From assembly GCA_014360845.1 (NCBI GenBank), contig JACIWR010000004.1:1-35053 (forward strand): 35,053 nt of DNA. The letters are read 5' to 3'. This stretch comes from Anaerolineae bacterium. GTDB lineage: Bacteria > Chloroflexota > Anaerolineae > JACIWR01. Every line of letters starts with the position of its first letter. Position 1 is the first letter of the stretch. Shown one piece after another: positions 9,732 through 18,534 of the stretch. Position numbers and translations under genes: made by a program. A model generated the notes under the pieces. It was not told the DNA's origin, did not search any database, and saw only the letters and a list, made by a program, of their open reading frames with translations.

Positions 9732-12503
9732 ATGTGCGGGAATACCAGGCAGTTGCTCAAGGTCGGGGTGTTGACCTGCGCGGTGATGGCTTTGCTCGCG
9801 TTGGCGTGGAACAACTCATGGGCTGAGCCACAGAGCCGGTGTGAACTTTCGCCGCTGTTTCAGTCGCCGCTGCCTACGCCTACCGCTCCTGCCCTCTCTA
9901 ACGCGCAGATGGCGATACAACACGTCTCGCGCACCAGGAATATATCGGCCGATCAACTATCGGTTGCTGATGAATCAACGATCGAATTCCCATTGACCGG
10001 GAAAGTGCTCCATCGGGAGCTGGTACTGGATACGAAGGGCAAAGGCCAGTTGATTTACGAGGTGATGATCGAGGGGCAGACTGGAGCGATAGCCAAGGGA
10101 AACAAACTGGATGAATTGCTGGTAGAGGAAGCCCAGGCATATCGAGCCAGGTACGAGCGTCTGGTTCTGGAATTGGCGGCTCACGGGAAGAAAACAGCCA
10201 TCGAGAATTTGCAAGTTGTCAACGACATGGTGGTCCATTATCCTTTGACCGACCGAATGTGCTGGTGGGTGAGAGTGCTGGACAGCAAAAGCCTGCTGAC
10301 CCAGGACGTGACCATTGATCTGTACGGCAAACGAGTGGACGTGAAAGCACTGGAGAAGGCGGAGTTCGAGGCACGGCGGGCCAAGTATGGCAGGTTGGAA
10401 CCAGAGTTGTACTATCTCTTGCAAACCAGGAAAGATAAAGACCTGGTGAAAGTGCTGCTGTGGGTCAAGGGGGTGGACTACGCAGGGGTAGATGCACAGT
10501 TGGTACAGAAGTACCCGCAACTTAAGGGCTTCAGGGTAATAGGCGGGCGCGTCTGCGACGAGAGAGGCGCGCCGGCGAAACTGGACAGGGAACTATCGAG
10601 GAAAGTGTTAGCCGATTACAACGATTTGTTGGACAAGGCTCATCTGGCAGCGGCACAACCCATCATTGATCTCCTGCGGGCCAGGGGCTACGAAGCCAAA
10701 GCGCTTGAGTTTATCCCCGCTGTGGTGGCCGAATTGTCCAGGAAGGCTGTGCTCGAGCTGAACGAGGCCCCGTTGGAGAACCTGGGCGCTATCTACTGGG
10801 GTGAGATGGAAATTCACCCTCAACTGGACTCGGCTGCACCGACGGTGCGTGCTACCACTGTCTGGGGACGCGGGTACACGGGCGAAGGTGTTACTATAGC
10901 CGTCGCCGAAGGCGGTGTGATTAATCCCGGCATTACCCACGGTGCTTTGCAAGGAAAGATCATAGCCGTAAATACGGCCGAGGCCACGGATTGGCACGCG
11001 GCGGCTGTGGCTGGCGTGTTGGCTGGTGACCATCCAGACTATCCACAATATCGGGGTATTGCATACGGCAGTGATTCGCTCGTCAGCGCCAGGGTAACCG
11101 GAGGCACAATAGACTATCTGGCAGATGGTCTGGAATGGGCCGTAGATCAGGGGGCATACGCCATCAATTGCAGCTTCACCACCGAAGGTAGTCGTTACAT
11201 GCAGCCGGAGGACAGAGCTCTCGACTATGTGGCCCGCTATCGTTACCCGACGATAGTGGTGGGCGCGGGCAACGATGTGGCCCAGGTCTGGCATGTTTCC
11301 AGTCCAGCCAAGGGCTACAACATTCTCACGGTGGGCGGGTTCGATGATCATAACGACTCTTCCTGGTCAGATGATGTTATGTGGGATGATTCGTGCTATG
11401 TGGATCCCTACATTGATGGCACGAGCGGATCAGGCGACAGAGAGAAGCCCGATGTGGTTGCTGTGGGAGCAAGTGTGACAACGGCCTATACTCCTTGGGG
11501 CGATGATGGGTTTCGTGCTCTAAGCGGTACCAGCCTCGCCGCTCCCCAGGTGACCGGCCTGGTCGCTCTGATTATGGACAGAAAGCCTGATTTAGGTATC
11601 TGGCCAGAGACTATCCGGGCCATCGTCATGGCTTCGGCCATCAACAATATCGAGGGTGATAGCAAACTGAGCGATCAAGATGGTGCCGGGGGCATAGACA
11701 TCTCCCTGGCCGATACGATCACGGCCAATTGGCAATGGGCCACCAGGAACATCGTGTACCCTGATGATTACGAGGATGATTGGTTGAAGGAAACCTTTAC
11801 CTTTTCTGCGACTGCTGGAGATAGAGTGCGAGTCGTTATTTGCTGGGATTCCAATCCCTCGTCCGATTTTCAGACTGAGGGCTCTGATGGCTTAGATACC
11901 GATTTGATTTTATATGTCCTGGATCCCGAACTTGTTGGGTACTCTGCCAGTCTGCACAACAGTTTCGAGATAGCGGAGTTTACCGCAACCAAGACCGGAC
12001 AATACACAATCCGTATACTCAGGGATCCAGCTACGTCTACCGAGACCTCTAACTACCTCGGCGTAGCCTGGGCCAAGGTCGCTTATAATGCCAGCTATCC
12101 CAGCCAAAGCACCCCTGGTGCCATGCTTACCGGCAGTACGAACAACTACGTAGACGTCACCGTCAAAAACACCGGCAGTCTGTACTGGCCGAGTGGGGGT
12201 GGCAATCCTGTGCGCCTGGGTTATCACTGGTATGACCAGAACTATAACCCCGTCAGTGGGTGGGCGGATTACAGGACCTATCTGCCCTACAGCATGGGTT
12301 ACGGACAGGAGGCCGGGTTGCACGCCCGCGTTGGCGCGCCATCCGGTGTGCCCGATGGGATTTACATCCTGCAATGGGATGTGGTGCGCGAGGGGATTAC
12401 TTGGTTCGCCGACCAGGGCGTGGAGACGCTGGACGTGCCCGTGCTGGTCGCCGATGAAATTCACAGCGTTTACTTACCCGTTGTGATGAAGAACTATCAG
12501 TAA
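9732..12503 (+). CDS. Secreted subtilisin-like (S8) protease inside the S10 operon
   Basis: Predicted exported serine protease, 923 aa. Start at 9732 gives a good signal peptide (MCGNTRQLLK, hydrophobic core, cleavage near SWA-EPQ); an in-frame ATG at 9702 would add ten mostly acidic residues. Numbering from 9702: a prodomain-like region to about 380, then the S8 domain with VTIAVAEGGV (Glu403 where Asp is usual), WHAAAVAG (His432), GAGN (Asn524, oxyanion) and SGTSLAAP (Ser611). After it come a beta-rich PPC-like region (about 680-800), an Ig-like NTGSLYWPSGGGNPVRLGY segment and the tail YLPVVMKNYQ. Only 12 nt separate it from rplD, so it is probably co-transcribed with ribosomal genes. One hand-counted line is less GC-rich (27/60 at 11761-11820 against 40/60 at 13681-13740 in rplB), hinting at separate origin. 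It may be active with Glu or inactive. Confidence 0.9.
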   Translation: MCGNTRQLLKVGVLTCAVMALLALAWNNSWAEPQSRCELSPLFQSPLPTPTAPALSNAQMAIQHVSRTRNISADQLSVADESTIEFPLTGKVLHRELVLDTKGKGQLIYEVMIEGQTGAIAKGNKLDELLVEEAQAYRARYERLVLELAAHGKKTAIENLQVVNDMVVHYPLTDRMCWWVRVLDSKSLLTQDVTIDLYGKRVDVKALEKAEFEARRAKYGRLEPELYYLLQTRKDKDLVKVLLWVKGVDYAGVDAQLVQKYPQLKGFRVIGGRVCDERGAPAKLDRELSRKVLADYNDLLDKAHLAAAQPIIDLLRARGYEAKALEFIPAVVAELSRKAVLELNEAPLENLGAIYWGEMEIHPQLDSAAPTVRATTVWGRGYTGEGVTIAVAEGGVINPGITHGALQGKIIAVNTAEATDWHAAAVAGVLAGDHPDYPQYRGIAYGSDSLVSARVTGGTIDYLADGLEWAVDQGAYAINCSFTTEGSRYMQPEDRALDYVARYRYPTIVVGAGNDVAQVWHVSSPAKGYNILTVGGFDDHNDSSWSDDVMWDDSCYVDPYIDGTSGSGDREKPDVVAVGASVTTAYTPWGDDGFRALSGTSLAAPQVTGLVALIMDRKPDLGIWPETIRAIVMASAINNIEGDSKLSDQDGAGGIDISLADTITANWQWATRNIVYPDDYEDDWLKETFTFSATAGDRVRVVICWDSNPSSDFQTEGSDGLDTDLILYVLDPELVGYSASLHNSFEIAEFTATKTGQYTIRILRDPATSTETSNYLGVAWAKVAYNASYPSQSTPGAMLTGSTNNYVDVTVKNTGSLYWPSGGGNPVRLGYHWYDQNYNPVSGWADYRTYLPYSMGYGQEAGLHARVGAPSGVPDGIYILQWDVVREGITWFADQGVETLDVPVLVADEIHSVYLPVVMKNYQ

Positions 12504-12515
12504 CCAGAGGTGATA

Positions 12516-13139
12516 ATGTTGCGAGTGACAGTTTACAACGCAGATGGTGAAGCAGTTGGCGAAGCCGAACTGCGCGAGGATATCTTCGGCATCGAGCCCA
12601 ACGTGGCAGTGATGCACCAGGCGCTGGTGCGGCAGTTGGCCAATGCCCGGCTGGGCACGCACAAGACCAAGTCGCGGGGCGAGGTGAGCGGCACCACGCG
12701 CAAGGTGTGGCGACAGAAGGGCACCGGTCGCGCGCGCCACAGCTCACGCAAGGTGAACTTGTGGCGAGGCGGTGGTGTCGCGCACGGACCGCGACCGCGC
12801 AGTTACCGGCAGAAGATGCCGCGCAAGATGCGGCGCCTGGCCCTGCGCTCCGCTCTCTCGGTGAAGGCCGCCGACGGGCAGATCGTCTGCCTGGACGAGT
12901 TGGAGTTGGGCGTGCCCAAAACACGAGAGATGATCAAGGTCTTGGAGAGGCTGGGCCTGGATGCCAGTGTGCTCATCCTGCTGCCGGAGCGCAACGAGAA
13001 CGTGGAGAAATCGGTGCGCAATATCCCAGACGTTTCCACTCTGCGGGCCAGCTATCTGAACGTCCGTGATCTCTTGAACTACGACTACCTCCTGATGCCC
13101 TTGGGGGCTTTGCGGGAGATTGAGCGCATTCTGGGATGA
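12516..13139 (+). CDS. rplD: 50S ribosomal protein L4
   Basis: L4, 207 aa, which lines the peptide exit tunnel with an extended loop and in E. coli also represses the S10 operon. ATG at 12516 is chosen because AGAGGTGAT lies just upstream; a GTG at 12510 in the same frame overlaps that site. The tunnel-loop motif RKVWRQKGTGRARHSSRK and GGGVAHGPRPR are conserved, and the C-terminal half is normal. It begins 12 nt after the protease stop and ends 16 nt before rplW, so translation of all three is likely linked. Confidence 0.97.
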   Translation: MLRVTVYNADGEAVGEAELREDIFGIEPNVAVMHQALVRQLANARLGTHKTKSRGEVSGTTRKVWRQKGTGRARHSSRKVNLWRGGGVAHGPRPRSYRQKMPRKMRRLALRSALSVKAADGQIVCLDELELGVPKTREMIKVLERLGLDASVLILLPERNENVEKSVRNIPDVSTLRASYLNVRDLLNYDYLLMPLGALREIERILG

Positions 13140-13155
13140 GGTGGGAGGACGAGCG

Positions 13156-13446
13156 ATGAATCCTTATGAGATTATCAAACGGCCGATTCTCACAGAGAAG
13201 AGCAGCTTTCAGGCGGATTATCTCGATCAGTACACCTTCGAGGTAGATCGCCGGGCCAACAAGCATCAGGTGAAGAAGGCCGTGGAAGAGATATTCGATG
13301 TGGACGTGGTTTCGGTCAACATCGTAAACGTCCCGGCGAAGATGGGGCGCTATGGCCGCCGGCGGGTGGTGCGCGTCCCGGCCTGGAAAAAGGCGATTGT
13401 CACCCTGGCGCCGGGGCAGAAGATCGAGATTTTTGAGGGTGTGTAA
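13156..13446 (+). CDS. rplW: 50S ribosomal protein L23
   Basis: L23, 96 aa, at the tunnel exit, where it docks trigger factor and the signal recognition particle. ATG at 13156 (MNPYEIIKRPILTEKS) has GGGAGG upstream; the frame is open before it but overlaps rplD. The conserved YTFEVDRRANKHQVKKAVE motif and the basic loop KMGRYGRRRVVRVPAWKKA are present. It is followed by an unusually long, structured 135-nt gap before rplB. Confidence 0.97.
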   Translation: MNPYEIIKRPILTEKSSFQADYLDQYTFEVDRRANKHQVKKAVEEIFDVDVVSVNIVNVPAKMGRYGRRRVVRVPAWKKAIVTLAPGQKIEIFEGV

Positions 13447-13454
13447 ATCTGAAA

Positions 13455-13545
13455 GTGGCAGGCGGCTAAGCCGCAAGCGTGGTGCGGGGATGGAATGCTC
13501 AGTATCGTCTGCCACGCCGGTGTCGGCTATCCCGGCTGGGGATAG
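13455..13545 (+). promoter_or_regulatory. Structured rplW-rplB spacer with competing stems
   Basis: GTGGCAGGCG (13455-13464) can pair with CGTCTGCCAC (13506-13515), one G-U. A local stem GCGGC-TAA-GCCGC (13462-13474) uses some of the same bases, so the two compete. A third stem CTATCCC (13527-13533) pairs perfectly with GGGATAG (13539-13545). No open frame of interest lies here. An RNA leader role for rplB is inferred. Confidence 0.45.
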
Positions 13546-13581
13546 GTGGGCGCCGGAAGCTTGCGAGATGAGGGAGTAGAG

Positions 13582-14415
13582 ATGGCAATCAAAGTGTACA
13601 AACCCACGTCGCCGGGGCGACGGGGCATGACAGCTTCCACATTCGAGGAGATAACGCGGACCGAGCCCGAGCGCTCTTTGCTGGCTCCGCTGCACAAGAA
13701 GGCCGGGCGCAATGTGCGGGGCAAGATCACCGTCCGCCATCGCGGCGGGGGACATAAGCGTCGTTACCGTCTCATTGACTTCAAACGGGATAAGGTGGGC
13801 GTGCCGGCCCGTGTGGCTTCGATTGAATACGATCCCAATCGTTCGGCGCGCATTGCCCTGCTGGTCTACGCCGATGGCGAAAAGCGTTACATCATCGCCC
13901 CTCTGGGCTTGATGGTGGGCGATACGGTGATGAGCGGGCCTGAGGCCGAGGTGCGTGTGGGTAACGCCCTGCCCATCGCCAATATCCCCACGGGTACGCT
14001 GATCCACAACATCGAGTTGCAGCCGGGTAAAGGCGGGCAATTGGTGCGGGCGGCCGGCACTTCCGCGCAGTTGATGGCCAAGGAGGGGAAGTACGCCCAT
14101 GTGCGTCTGCCCAGCGGCGAGGTGCGGCTCATTCATCAGTCGTGTATGGCCACCATTGGTCAGGTGGGCAACACCGATCACGGCAACATCAAGTTGGGTA
14201 AGGCAGGTCGCAAGCGGCATCTGGGTTGGCGACCGGCAGTGCGCGGCTCGGCCATGACCCCGCGCGATCACCCGCATGGTGGTGGAGAAGGGCGTGCACC
14301 TATTGGCATGCCCTCGCCCAAGTCGCCGTGGGGTAAGCCTACGTTGGGCAAGAAGACGCGGCGTAACAAATCCACCGATAAGTGGATAGTCCGCCGCCGG
14401 GGTAAGAAGCGATAG
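13582..14415 (+). CDS. rplB: 50S ribosomal protein L2
   Basis: L2, 277 aa, which binds 23S rRNA domain IV, bridges to the small subunit and is needed for peptidyl transfer. ATG at 13582 ([15 protein letters not shown]) follows GAGGGAG; earlier in-frame codons have no homology. The [12 protein letters not shown] motif and the nearly universal [14 protein letters not shown] loop with its essential histidine are present, and the C-terminus is the usual basic tail. Length and sequence are ordinary. Confidence 0.98.
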   Translation: MAIKVYKPTSPGRRGMTASTFEEITRTEPERSLLAPLHKKAGRNVRGKITVRHRGGGHKRRYRLIDFKRDKVGVPARVASIEYDPNRSARIALLVYADGEKRYIIAPLGLMVGDTVMSGPEAEVRVGNALPIANIPTGTLIHNIELQPGKGGQLVRAAGTSAQLMAKEGKYAHVRLPSGEVRLIHQSCMATIGQVGNTDHGNIKLGKAGRKRHLGWRPAVRGSAMTPRDHPHGGGEGRAPIGMPSPKSPWGKPTLGKKTRRNKSTDKWIVRRRGKKR

Positions 14416-14478
14416 CGGCCAGGCCCTATGGTGGTTGGGCCATTAGGCAAATCGGGATTGGATACAGGAGGGTAGACG

Positions 14479-14766
14479 GTGTCGCGTTCACTGAAAAAGG
14501 GACCTTACGTAGATCCCAAGCTGTTGAAGAGAATTGAAGAGATGAACAAGCGCGGCGAGAAGCGAGTGATCAAGACTTGGTCCAGGGCATCCACGATTTT
14601 CCCGCAGATGGTGGGCCATACCATAGCCGTGCACGATGGCCGACGACATGTGCCCATCTACATCACTGAGAACATGGTGGGGCATCGGCTGGGTGAGTTC
14701 GCTCCGACGCGAACCTATCGTGGGCACGTGGTCAAAGAGAAGAAGACTCGCGCTCGACGGGCTTGA
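14479..14766 (+). CDS. rpsS: 30S ribosomal protein S19
   Basis: S19, 95 aa, in the 30S head next to S13. The start is GTG at 14479 ([12 protein letters not shown]), after AGGAGGGT, where the family always begins. The [24 protein letters not shown] core and the RTYRGHV region are conserved. A short GGCCC/GGGCC hairpin lies in the 63-nt gap after rplB. Its length is typical and the gene order rplB-rpsS-rplV is canonical. Confidence 0.98.
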   Translation: MSRSLKKGPYVDPKLLKRIEEMNKRGEKRVIKTWSRASTIFPQMVGHTIAVHDGRRHVPIYITENMVGHRLGEFAPTRTYRGHVVKEKKTRARRA

Positions 14767-14805
14767 TGAGTGGCGTGATAAGTCTGACGATAGTGGAGTG
14801 GGAAA

Positions 14806-15153
14806 ATGGCGTTTGAAGCAAGAGCAGTAGCTCGGTATGTGCGGATGTCTCCTCAGAAGGTGCGCCTTGTCGCCGATCGTGTGCGTGGTATGCGGGCGGT
14901 GGATGCTCTGACGGCCCTGCGATTCATGCCGCAGGCGGCGGCGCGTCCGATGTACAAAGTTATCAGGTCGGCCATTGCCAATGCCGAAGAGAACATCGGG
15001 CTGGACCCGGAGGATCTGTACATTGCGGAGTTGAAGGTTGATGGAGGGCCGATGATGAAGCGCTGGCGCGCTGGCGCTCGCGGTCGCTATAAGCCCATTC
15101 TCAAGCGGTCCTCCCATATCACCGTGGTATTGAGTGAGGAAGTGGAAGAGTAA
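14806..15153 (+). CDS. rplV: 50S ribosomal protein L22
   Basis: L22, 115 aa, whose long beta hairpin reaches into the exit tunnel. [28 protein letters not shown] is the standard opening (shown as positions 1-28), and the C-terminal SSHITVVL is conserved. The hairpin tip reads [17 protein letters not shown], where E. coli has KRIMPRAKGRADRILKR; the proline and one arginine of the tip are replaced, probably lineage variation in a region that macrolides contact. It is 39 nt after rpsS. Confidence 0.97.
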   Translation: MAFEARAVARYVRMSPQKVRLVADRVRGMRAVDALTALRFMPQAAARPMYKVIRSAIANAEENIGLDPEDLYIAELKVDGGPMMKRWRAGARGRYKPILKRSSHITVVLSEEVEE

Positions 15154-15215
15154 GCTTTGCCCTGAGAACTCAGGCGCTGTGCTCTACCACCAGAACCCGA
15201 AAAGGAGGGGATTCA

Positions 15216-15890
15216 TTGGGCCGAAAGGTACACCCAACTGGGTTCCGATTGGGAATCATTAAAGACTGGGATGCTCGCTGGTATGCTGAGGGGGAGGAGT
15301 ACGCGAACCTCCTGCACGAGGACCTGGCCATTCGCCATCTGATTCGAGAGAGAATGGGGCGGGCGGGTATCTCGCGCATCGAGATTGAGCGTTTCCCCAA
15401 GCAGGTGAGCATTATTATCCACACCGCCAAGCCGGGGATTATCATTGGCCGGCGGGGAGCGATGGTCAAACAATTGCGTCAGGAGCTGGAGGAGTTGACC
15501 GGGAAGCGCATTCGCGTGGATGTGAGCGAGGTAGAGCAACCGGACCTGGACGCTTCTTTGGTCGCGGAGAACATTGCTCTTCAGCTCGAACATCGCATCT
15601 CCCACAGCCGGGCGATGAAGCGCGCCGTGCGTCAGGCGATGCGCCTGGGCGCTAAAGGGGTCAAAATCGCCTGTAAAGGACGCCTGGCCGGGGCCGAGAT
15701 GGCCCGCGCCGAGTGGGTGCGCGAGGGACGGGTGCCCTTGCACACTCTGCGAGCGGATATTGACTACGGTGAGGCGGAAGCGTTGACCACTTACGGGCGA
15801 ATCGGCGTCAAGGTGTGGATTTATAAAGGCGACGTTTTGCCGGAGAAATCTTCCGAGGAAGAGCCGGTGGTCGCCGAAGCCATGGCGTAG
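15216..15890 (+). CDS. rpsC: 30S ribosomal protein S3
   Basis: S3, 224 aa, part of the mRNA entry channel and its helicase activity. The start is TTG at 15216 ([14 protein letters not shown]), preceded by AAAGGAGGGG. The KH-domain motif [16 protein letters not shown] and the C-terminal domain with [10 protein letters not shown] and [14 protein letters not shown] are present. The rare TTG start with a strong ribosome site may set expression relative to neighbours. Normal length for the phylum-level family. Confidence 0.98.
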   Translation: MGRKVHPTGFRLGIIKDWDARWYAEGEEYANLLHEDLAIRHLIRERMGRAGISRIEIERFPKQVSIIIHTAKPGIIIGRRGAMVKQLRQELEELTGKRIRVDVSEVEQPDLDASLVAENIALQLEHRISHSRAMKRAVRQAMRLGAKGVKIACKGRLAGAEMARAEWVREGRVPLHTLRADIDYGEAEALTTYGRIGVKVWIYKGDVLPEKSSEEEPVVAEAMA

Positions 15891-15913
15891 CGAGGCGGAT
15901 AGACAAAAAGGAG

Positions 15914-15945
15914 CGGCAGGTCTGGGCTGCTGTGCCGGCTTGCCG
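15914..15945 (+). other. Hairpin in the rpsC-rplP spacer
   Basis: CGGCAGG (15914-15920) can pair with CTTGCCG (15939-15945), 7 bp with one G-U, in the 74-nt gap before rplP. No T-run follows. It is one of many spacer hairpins in this cluster and no role is assigned. Confidence 0.35.
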
Positions 15946-15964
15946 TTAGTGGAGGAATAGAACG

Positions 15965-16396
15965 ATGCTGATGCCAAAGAGGGTGAAATATCGCAAACAA
16001 CATCGAGGTCGGATGAAGGGGCGAGCTCGGCGCGGCGCTGAAATCACGTTTGGTGAGTACGGCCTGCAGGCGCTGGAGCCGTGCTGGATGACCAGCCGAC
16101 AGATCGAGGCGGCCCGCCGGGCCATTGTGCGGCACGTCAAGCGGCGCGGCAAGCTCTGGATTCGGGTCTTTCCCGACAAACCCGTCACCAAGAGGCCCGC
16201 GGAGACCCGTATGGGCAAGGGCAAGGGGCCTGTTGATCACTGGGTGGCCGTGGTCAAGCCGGGACGCATCATCTTCGAAATCTCCGGTGTAGAAGAGAGC
16301 ACAGCACGGGAGGCGATGCGTCTGGCGTCCCACAAGCTGCCCATCAAGACCCAGTTTGTGATGCGTCATGACTTGGCTGCAGGGAGTGAGGAATGA
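15965..16396 (+). CDS. rplP: 50S ribosomal protein L16
   Basis: L16, 143 aa, placed beside the A-site tRNA and needed for late 50S assembly. It opens [19 protein letters not shown], so two extra residues precede the usual MPKR; the ATG at 15965 has GGAGGAATAG upstream, while starting at MPKR (15971) is also possible. Conserved motifs are [16 protein letters not shown]-like [22 protein letters not shown] and GRIIFEISG. Its stop overlaps the rpmC start in an ATGA, indicating translational coupling. Confidence 0.97.
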   Translation: MLMPKRVKYRKQHRGRMKGRARRGAEITFGEYGLQALEPCWMTSRQIEAARRAIVRHVKRRGKLWIRVFPDKPVTKRPAETRMGKGKGPVDHWVAVVKPGRIIFEISGVEESTAREAMRLASHKLPIKTQFVMRHDLAAGSEE

Positions 16397-16614
16397 TGGA
16401 GGCTCGAGAGTTGCGGGAGATGACGACGGAAGAACTCTACGCCAAGTTAGAAGAATCTTATCAGCGATTGATGACCTACCGGTTTCAATTGTCCATCAAA
16501 CAGTTGCAAGATCACAATCTGGTGAGACGCACGAAGCGAGACATTGCTCGCATCAAAACTATCTTGCGAGAGCGCGAATTGGCGCAGATGGCAAAAGAGG
16601 AGAAGGCCGAATGA
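16393..16614 (+). CDS. rpmC: 50S ribosomal protein L29
   Basis: L29, 73 aa, a small helical protein at the tunnel exit next to L23. It has the family pattern of an N-terminal [14 protein letters not shown] helix, then FQLSIKQL, and an [17 protein letters not shown] helix. Start at 16393 (overlapping the rplP stop) or the next codon at 16396; both give the same core. Its stop again overlaps the following start (ATGA at 16611-16614), so rplP-rpmC-rpsQ is a coupled trio. Confidence 0.97.
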   Translation: MMEARELREMTTEELYAKLEESYQRLMTYRFQLSIKQLQDHNLVRRTKRDIARIKTILRERELAQMAKEEKAE

Positions 16615-16871
16615 GGGAACGGCGAAAGCGGCTGATCGGGCGCGTAGTGAGCAATAAAATGGATAAGACCGTTGTGGTCAAGGTGGAGCGGTTACAGCGA
16701 CATCGCCTCTACAAGAAAGTGATGCGCCGCAGCAAAAAATACAAGGCTCATGACGAGCATAACACGTGCAAAGTGGGTGATTTGGTGCGCATCGTGGAAT
16801 CACGTCCCTTAAGCCGCGAGAAGCGCTGGGTCGTCGAAGAGATTCTGGAAAGCGTAGAAGAAACGAGCTAG
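16611..16871 (+). CDS. rpsQ: 30S ribosomal protein S17
   Basis: S17, 86 aa, an early-binding OB-fold protein of the 30S body. ATG at 16611 gives [20 protein letters not shown], the normal opening; a longer in-frame stretch upstream overlaps rplP and rpmC and lacks homology. [13 protein letters not shown] and the [24 protein letters not shown] region (positions 47-70) match the family. It begins within the rpmC stop codon. Confidence 0.97.
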   Translation: MRERRKRLIGRVVSNKMDKTVVVKVERLQRHRLYKKVMRRSKKYKAHDEHNTCKVGDLVRIVESRPLSREKRWVVEEILESVEETS

Positions 16872-16907
16872 ACGGCCACAGAATAACCAGCGTGGGAGGA
16901 CAAAGGG

Positions 16908-17279
16908 ATGATTCAGCAAGAAAGCAGATTACGAGTAGCCGATAACACCGGGGCTAAAGAGATCATGTGCATCCGTGTTCTGGGTGGCTCTAAACGACGT
17001 TACGGCCATGTGGGGGATGTGATCGTGGCCTCCGTGAAGCAGGCTACACCTACCAGTTCGCTCAAGAAAGGGGACATCGTGCGAGCGGTCATCGTGCGCA
17101 CGGCCAAGGAGTATGGCCGCAGCGACGGGTCCTATATCCGCTTTGACGATAACGCGGCGGTGATCCTCGACGGCACCAGCACCAATCCCAAAGGCACGCG
17201 CATCTTTGGGCCGGTGGCTCGTGAGCTGCGCGATAAAGGCTTTATGAAAATTATCTCGCTGGCGCCAGAGGTGCTGTAG
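16908..17279 (+). CDS. rplN: 50S ribosomal protein L14
   Basis: L14, 123 aa, at the subunit interface where it forms bridges and binds the silencing factor Rsf[19 protein letters not shown] is the family opening, with the [19 protein letters not shown] core, [13 protein letters not shown] and the C-terminal [23 protein letters not shown] (positions 101-123). ATG follows GTGGGAGGACAAAGGG. Standard length; first gene of the spc segment, 36 nt after rpsQ. Confidence 0.98.
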   Translation: MIQQESRLRVADNTGAKEIMCIRVLGGSKRRYGHVGDVIVASVKQATPTSSLKKGDIVRAVIVRTAKEYGRSDGSYIRFDDNAAVILDGTSTNPKGTRIFGPVARELRDKGFMKIISLAPEVL

Positions 17280-17334
17280 CCAGCCGTGACACGGGGTCTA
17301 TTGGGACCTCAGCACGAGGGGGAGATAGGTTCTG

Positions 17335-17655
17335 ATGAAGATCAAGAAGGGTGATACAGTAGAAGTAATCACGGGTAATGACCGCGAGAAGAGAGGAACG
17401 GTGCAGCGGGTGATCCCCAAGCAAAACCGGGTGGTGGTCTCGGGGGTGAACTTGGTGAAGAAGCATCAACGCCCCAGACCCACAGGGGGACGAACCCAGA
17501 CTCAGCCTGGAATTATCGAATTTGAGGCACCGATTCACATATCCAACGTTATGTTGGTTTGCCCAACCTGCAAACAGCGAACCAGGGTGGGATATGAGAT
17601 GAGTGGCGGGACGAAAGTACGCATTTGCAAGCGTTGCCGGGCGACGATAGACTAA
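17335..17655 (+). CDS. rplX: 50S ribosomal protein L24, four-cysteine form
   Basis: L24, 106 aa, an assembly-initiator protein with an N-terminal KOW domain (MKIKKGDTVEVITGND). The C-terminal part holds Cys76-x2-Cys79 and Cys98-x2-Cys101, a likely zinc ribbon seen in many bacterial L24. The ATG at 17335 has GGGGGAGATAGG upstream. Length is typical and the place between rplN and rplE is canonical. Confidence 0.97.
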   Translation: MKIKKGDTVEVITGNDREKRGTVQRVIPKQNRVVVSGVNLVKKHQRPRPTGGRTQTQPGIIEFEAPIHISNVMLVCPTCKQRTRVGYEMSGGTKVRICKRCRATID

Positions 17656-17688
17656 GCCACGCCTGGTCCCGCGAGTGGAGGATAGAAG

Positions 17689-18231
17689 ATGCCGAGGTTG
17701 AAGGAGCGATATAAAGAACAGGTTGTCCCGGCGATGATGGACGCCTTTGGCTACCGGAATGTGATGCAGGTCCCCCGTCTGGAGAAGATCGTGGTCAACA
17801 TAGGGTTAGGGGAAGCATTGCAGGACGCCAAGGCCCTGGATCACGCCGTGCAGGACATTGCTACCATCACCGGTCAGCGCCCGATCGTTACCCGGGCCAA
17901 GAAGTCCATCGCCGGCTTCAAGCTGCGAGAAGGGCGCGCCATCGGGGTCAAAGTGACCCTGCGGGGTGATCGGATGTGGGACTTTCTCGATCGGCTGTGT
18001 AACGTAGCGCTACCCAGAAAACGAGACTTTCGCGGCGTTTCGCCAAACTCTTTCGATGGCCGGGGCAATTATACTCTGGGGTTGGAAGAGCAGTTGGTGT
18101 GGCCGGAGATTGATTACGACTCCATTGACAAAGTGCGTGGGATGGAGATCACTATCGTGACCACCGCCAAGACCGACGAAGAGGGACGAGAGTTGTTGTC
18201 TCTGCTGGGCATGCCGTTTCGGAGAGGTTAA
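17689..18231 (+). CDS. rplE: 50S ribosomal protein L5
   Basis: L5, 180 aa, which holds 5S rRNA in the central protuberance and touches P-site tRNA. Conserved segments are the [16 protein letters not shown] strand, [21 protein letters not shown], the [15 protein letters not shown] motif, RDFRGV and [15 protein letters not shown]. Start ATG at 17689 follows GTGGAGGATAG. Normal length; 18 nt before rpsN. Confidence 0.98.
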   Translation: MPRLKERYKEQVVPAMMDAFGYRNVMQVPRLEKIVVNIGLGEALQDAKALDHAVQDIATITGQRPIVTRAKKSIAGFKLREGRAIGVKVTLRGDRMWDFLDRLCNVALPRKRDFRGVSPNSFDGRGNYTLGLEEQLVWPEIDYDSIDKVRGMEITIVTTAKTDEEGRELLSLLGMPFRRG

Positions 18232-18249
18232 ACGCATTAAGGAGGAACA

Positions 18250-18432
18250 GTGGCTAAGAAGTGCATGATGTACCGTGAGCAGCGACGAAAGTACAAAGTG
18301 CGAGTGCGTAACAGGTGTCAGCGATGTGGTCGTCCCCGCGGATTCATTCGTCGTTTCAAACTGTGTCGTATCTGCTTCCGCGAGTTGGCTTCGGCGGGGA
18401 AGATCCCCGGCGTTGTGAAATCGAGTTGGTAG
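18250..18432 (+). CDS. rpsN: 30S ribosomal protein S14, zinc-binding short form
   Basis: S14 of the short type (often called rpsZ), 60 aa. The start is GTG at 18250 after AAGGAGGAAC. Cys23-x2-Cys26 and Cys39-x2-Cys42 form the zinc knuckle that replaces the longer zinc-free form, and the C-terminus ends PGVVKSSW as usual. Located between rplE and rpsH as expected. A zinc-free paralogue might exist elsewhere, but none is in the window. Confidence 0.97.
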   Translation: MAKKCMMYREQRRKYKVRVRNRCQRCGRPRGFIRRFKLCRICFRELASAGKIPGVVKSSW

Positions 18433-18534
18433 CTGTGTAATGTCCACGCTGCCCCGCGCTAAGGCTGCGGTACGAGCGGCCTGGCCCCGCGGGACGCGCG
18501 GACGAACGGCGAAATCGGACGAGGAGAATGATTA

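Noticed and set aside
9652-12515. The protease as an insertion-sequence or prophage cargo
   Set aside because: No transposase, integrase, terminal inverted repeats or target duplication is visible at either side.
12973-14277. 434-codon open frame antisense to rplB and rplW
   Set aside because: Shadow of GC-rich coding sequence; no recognisable protein.
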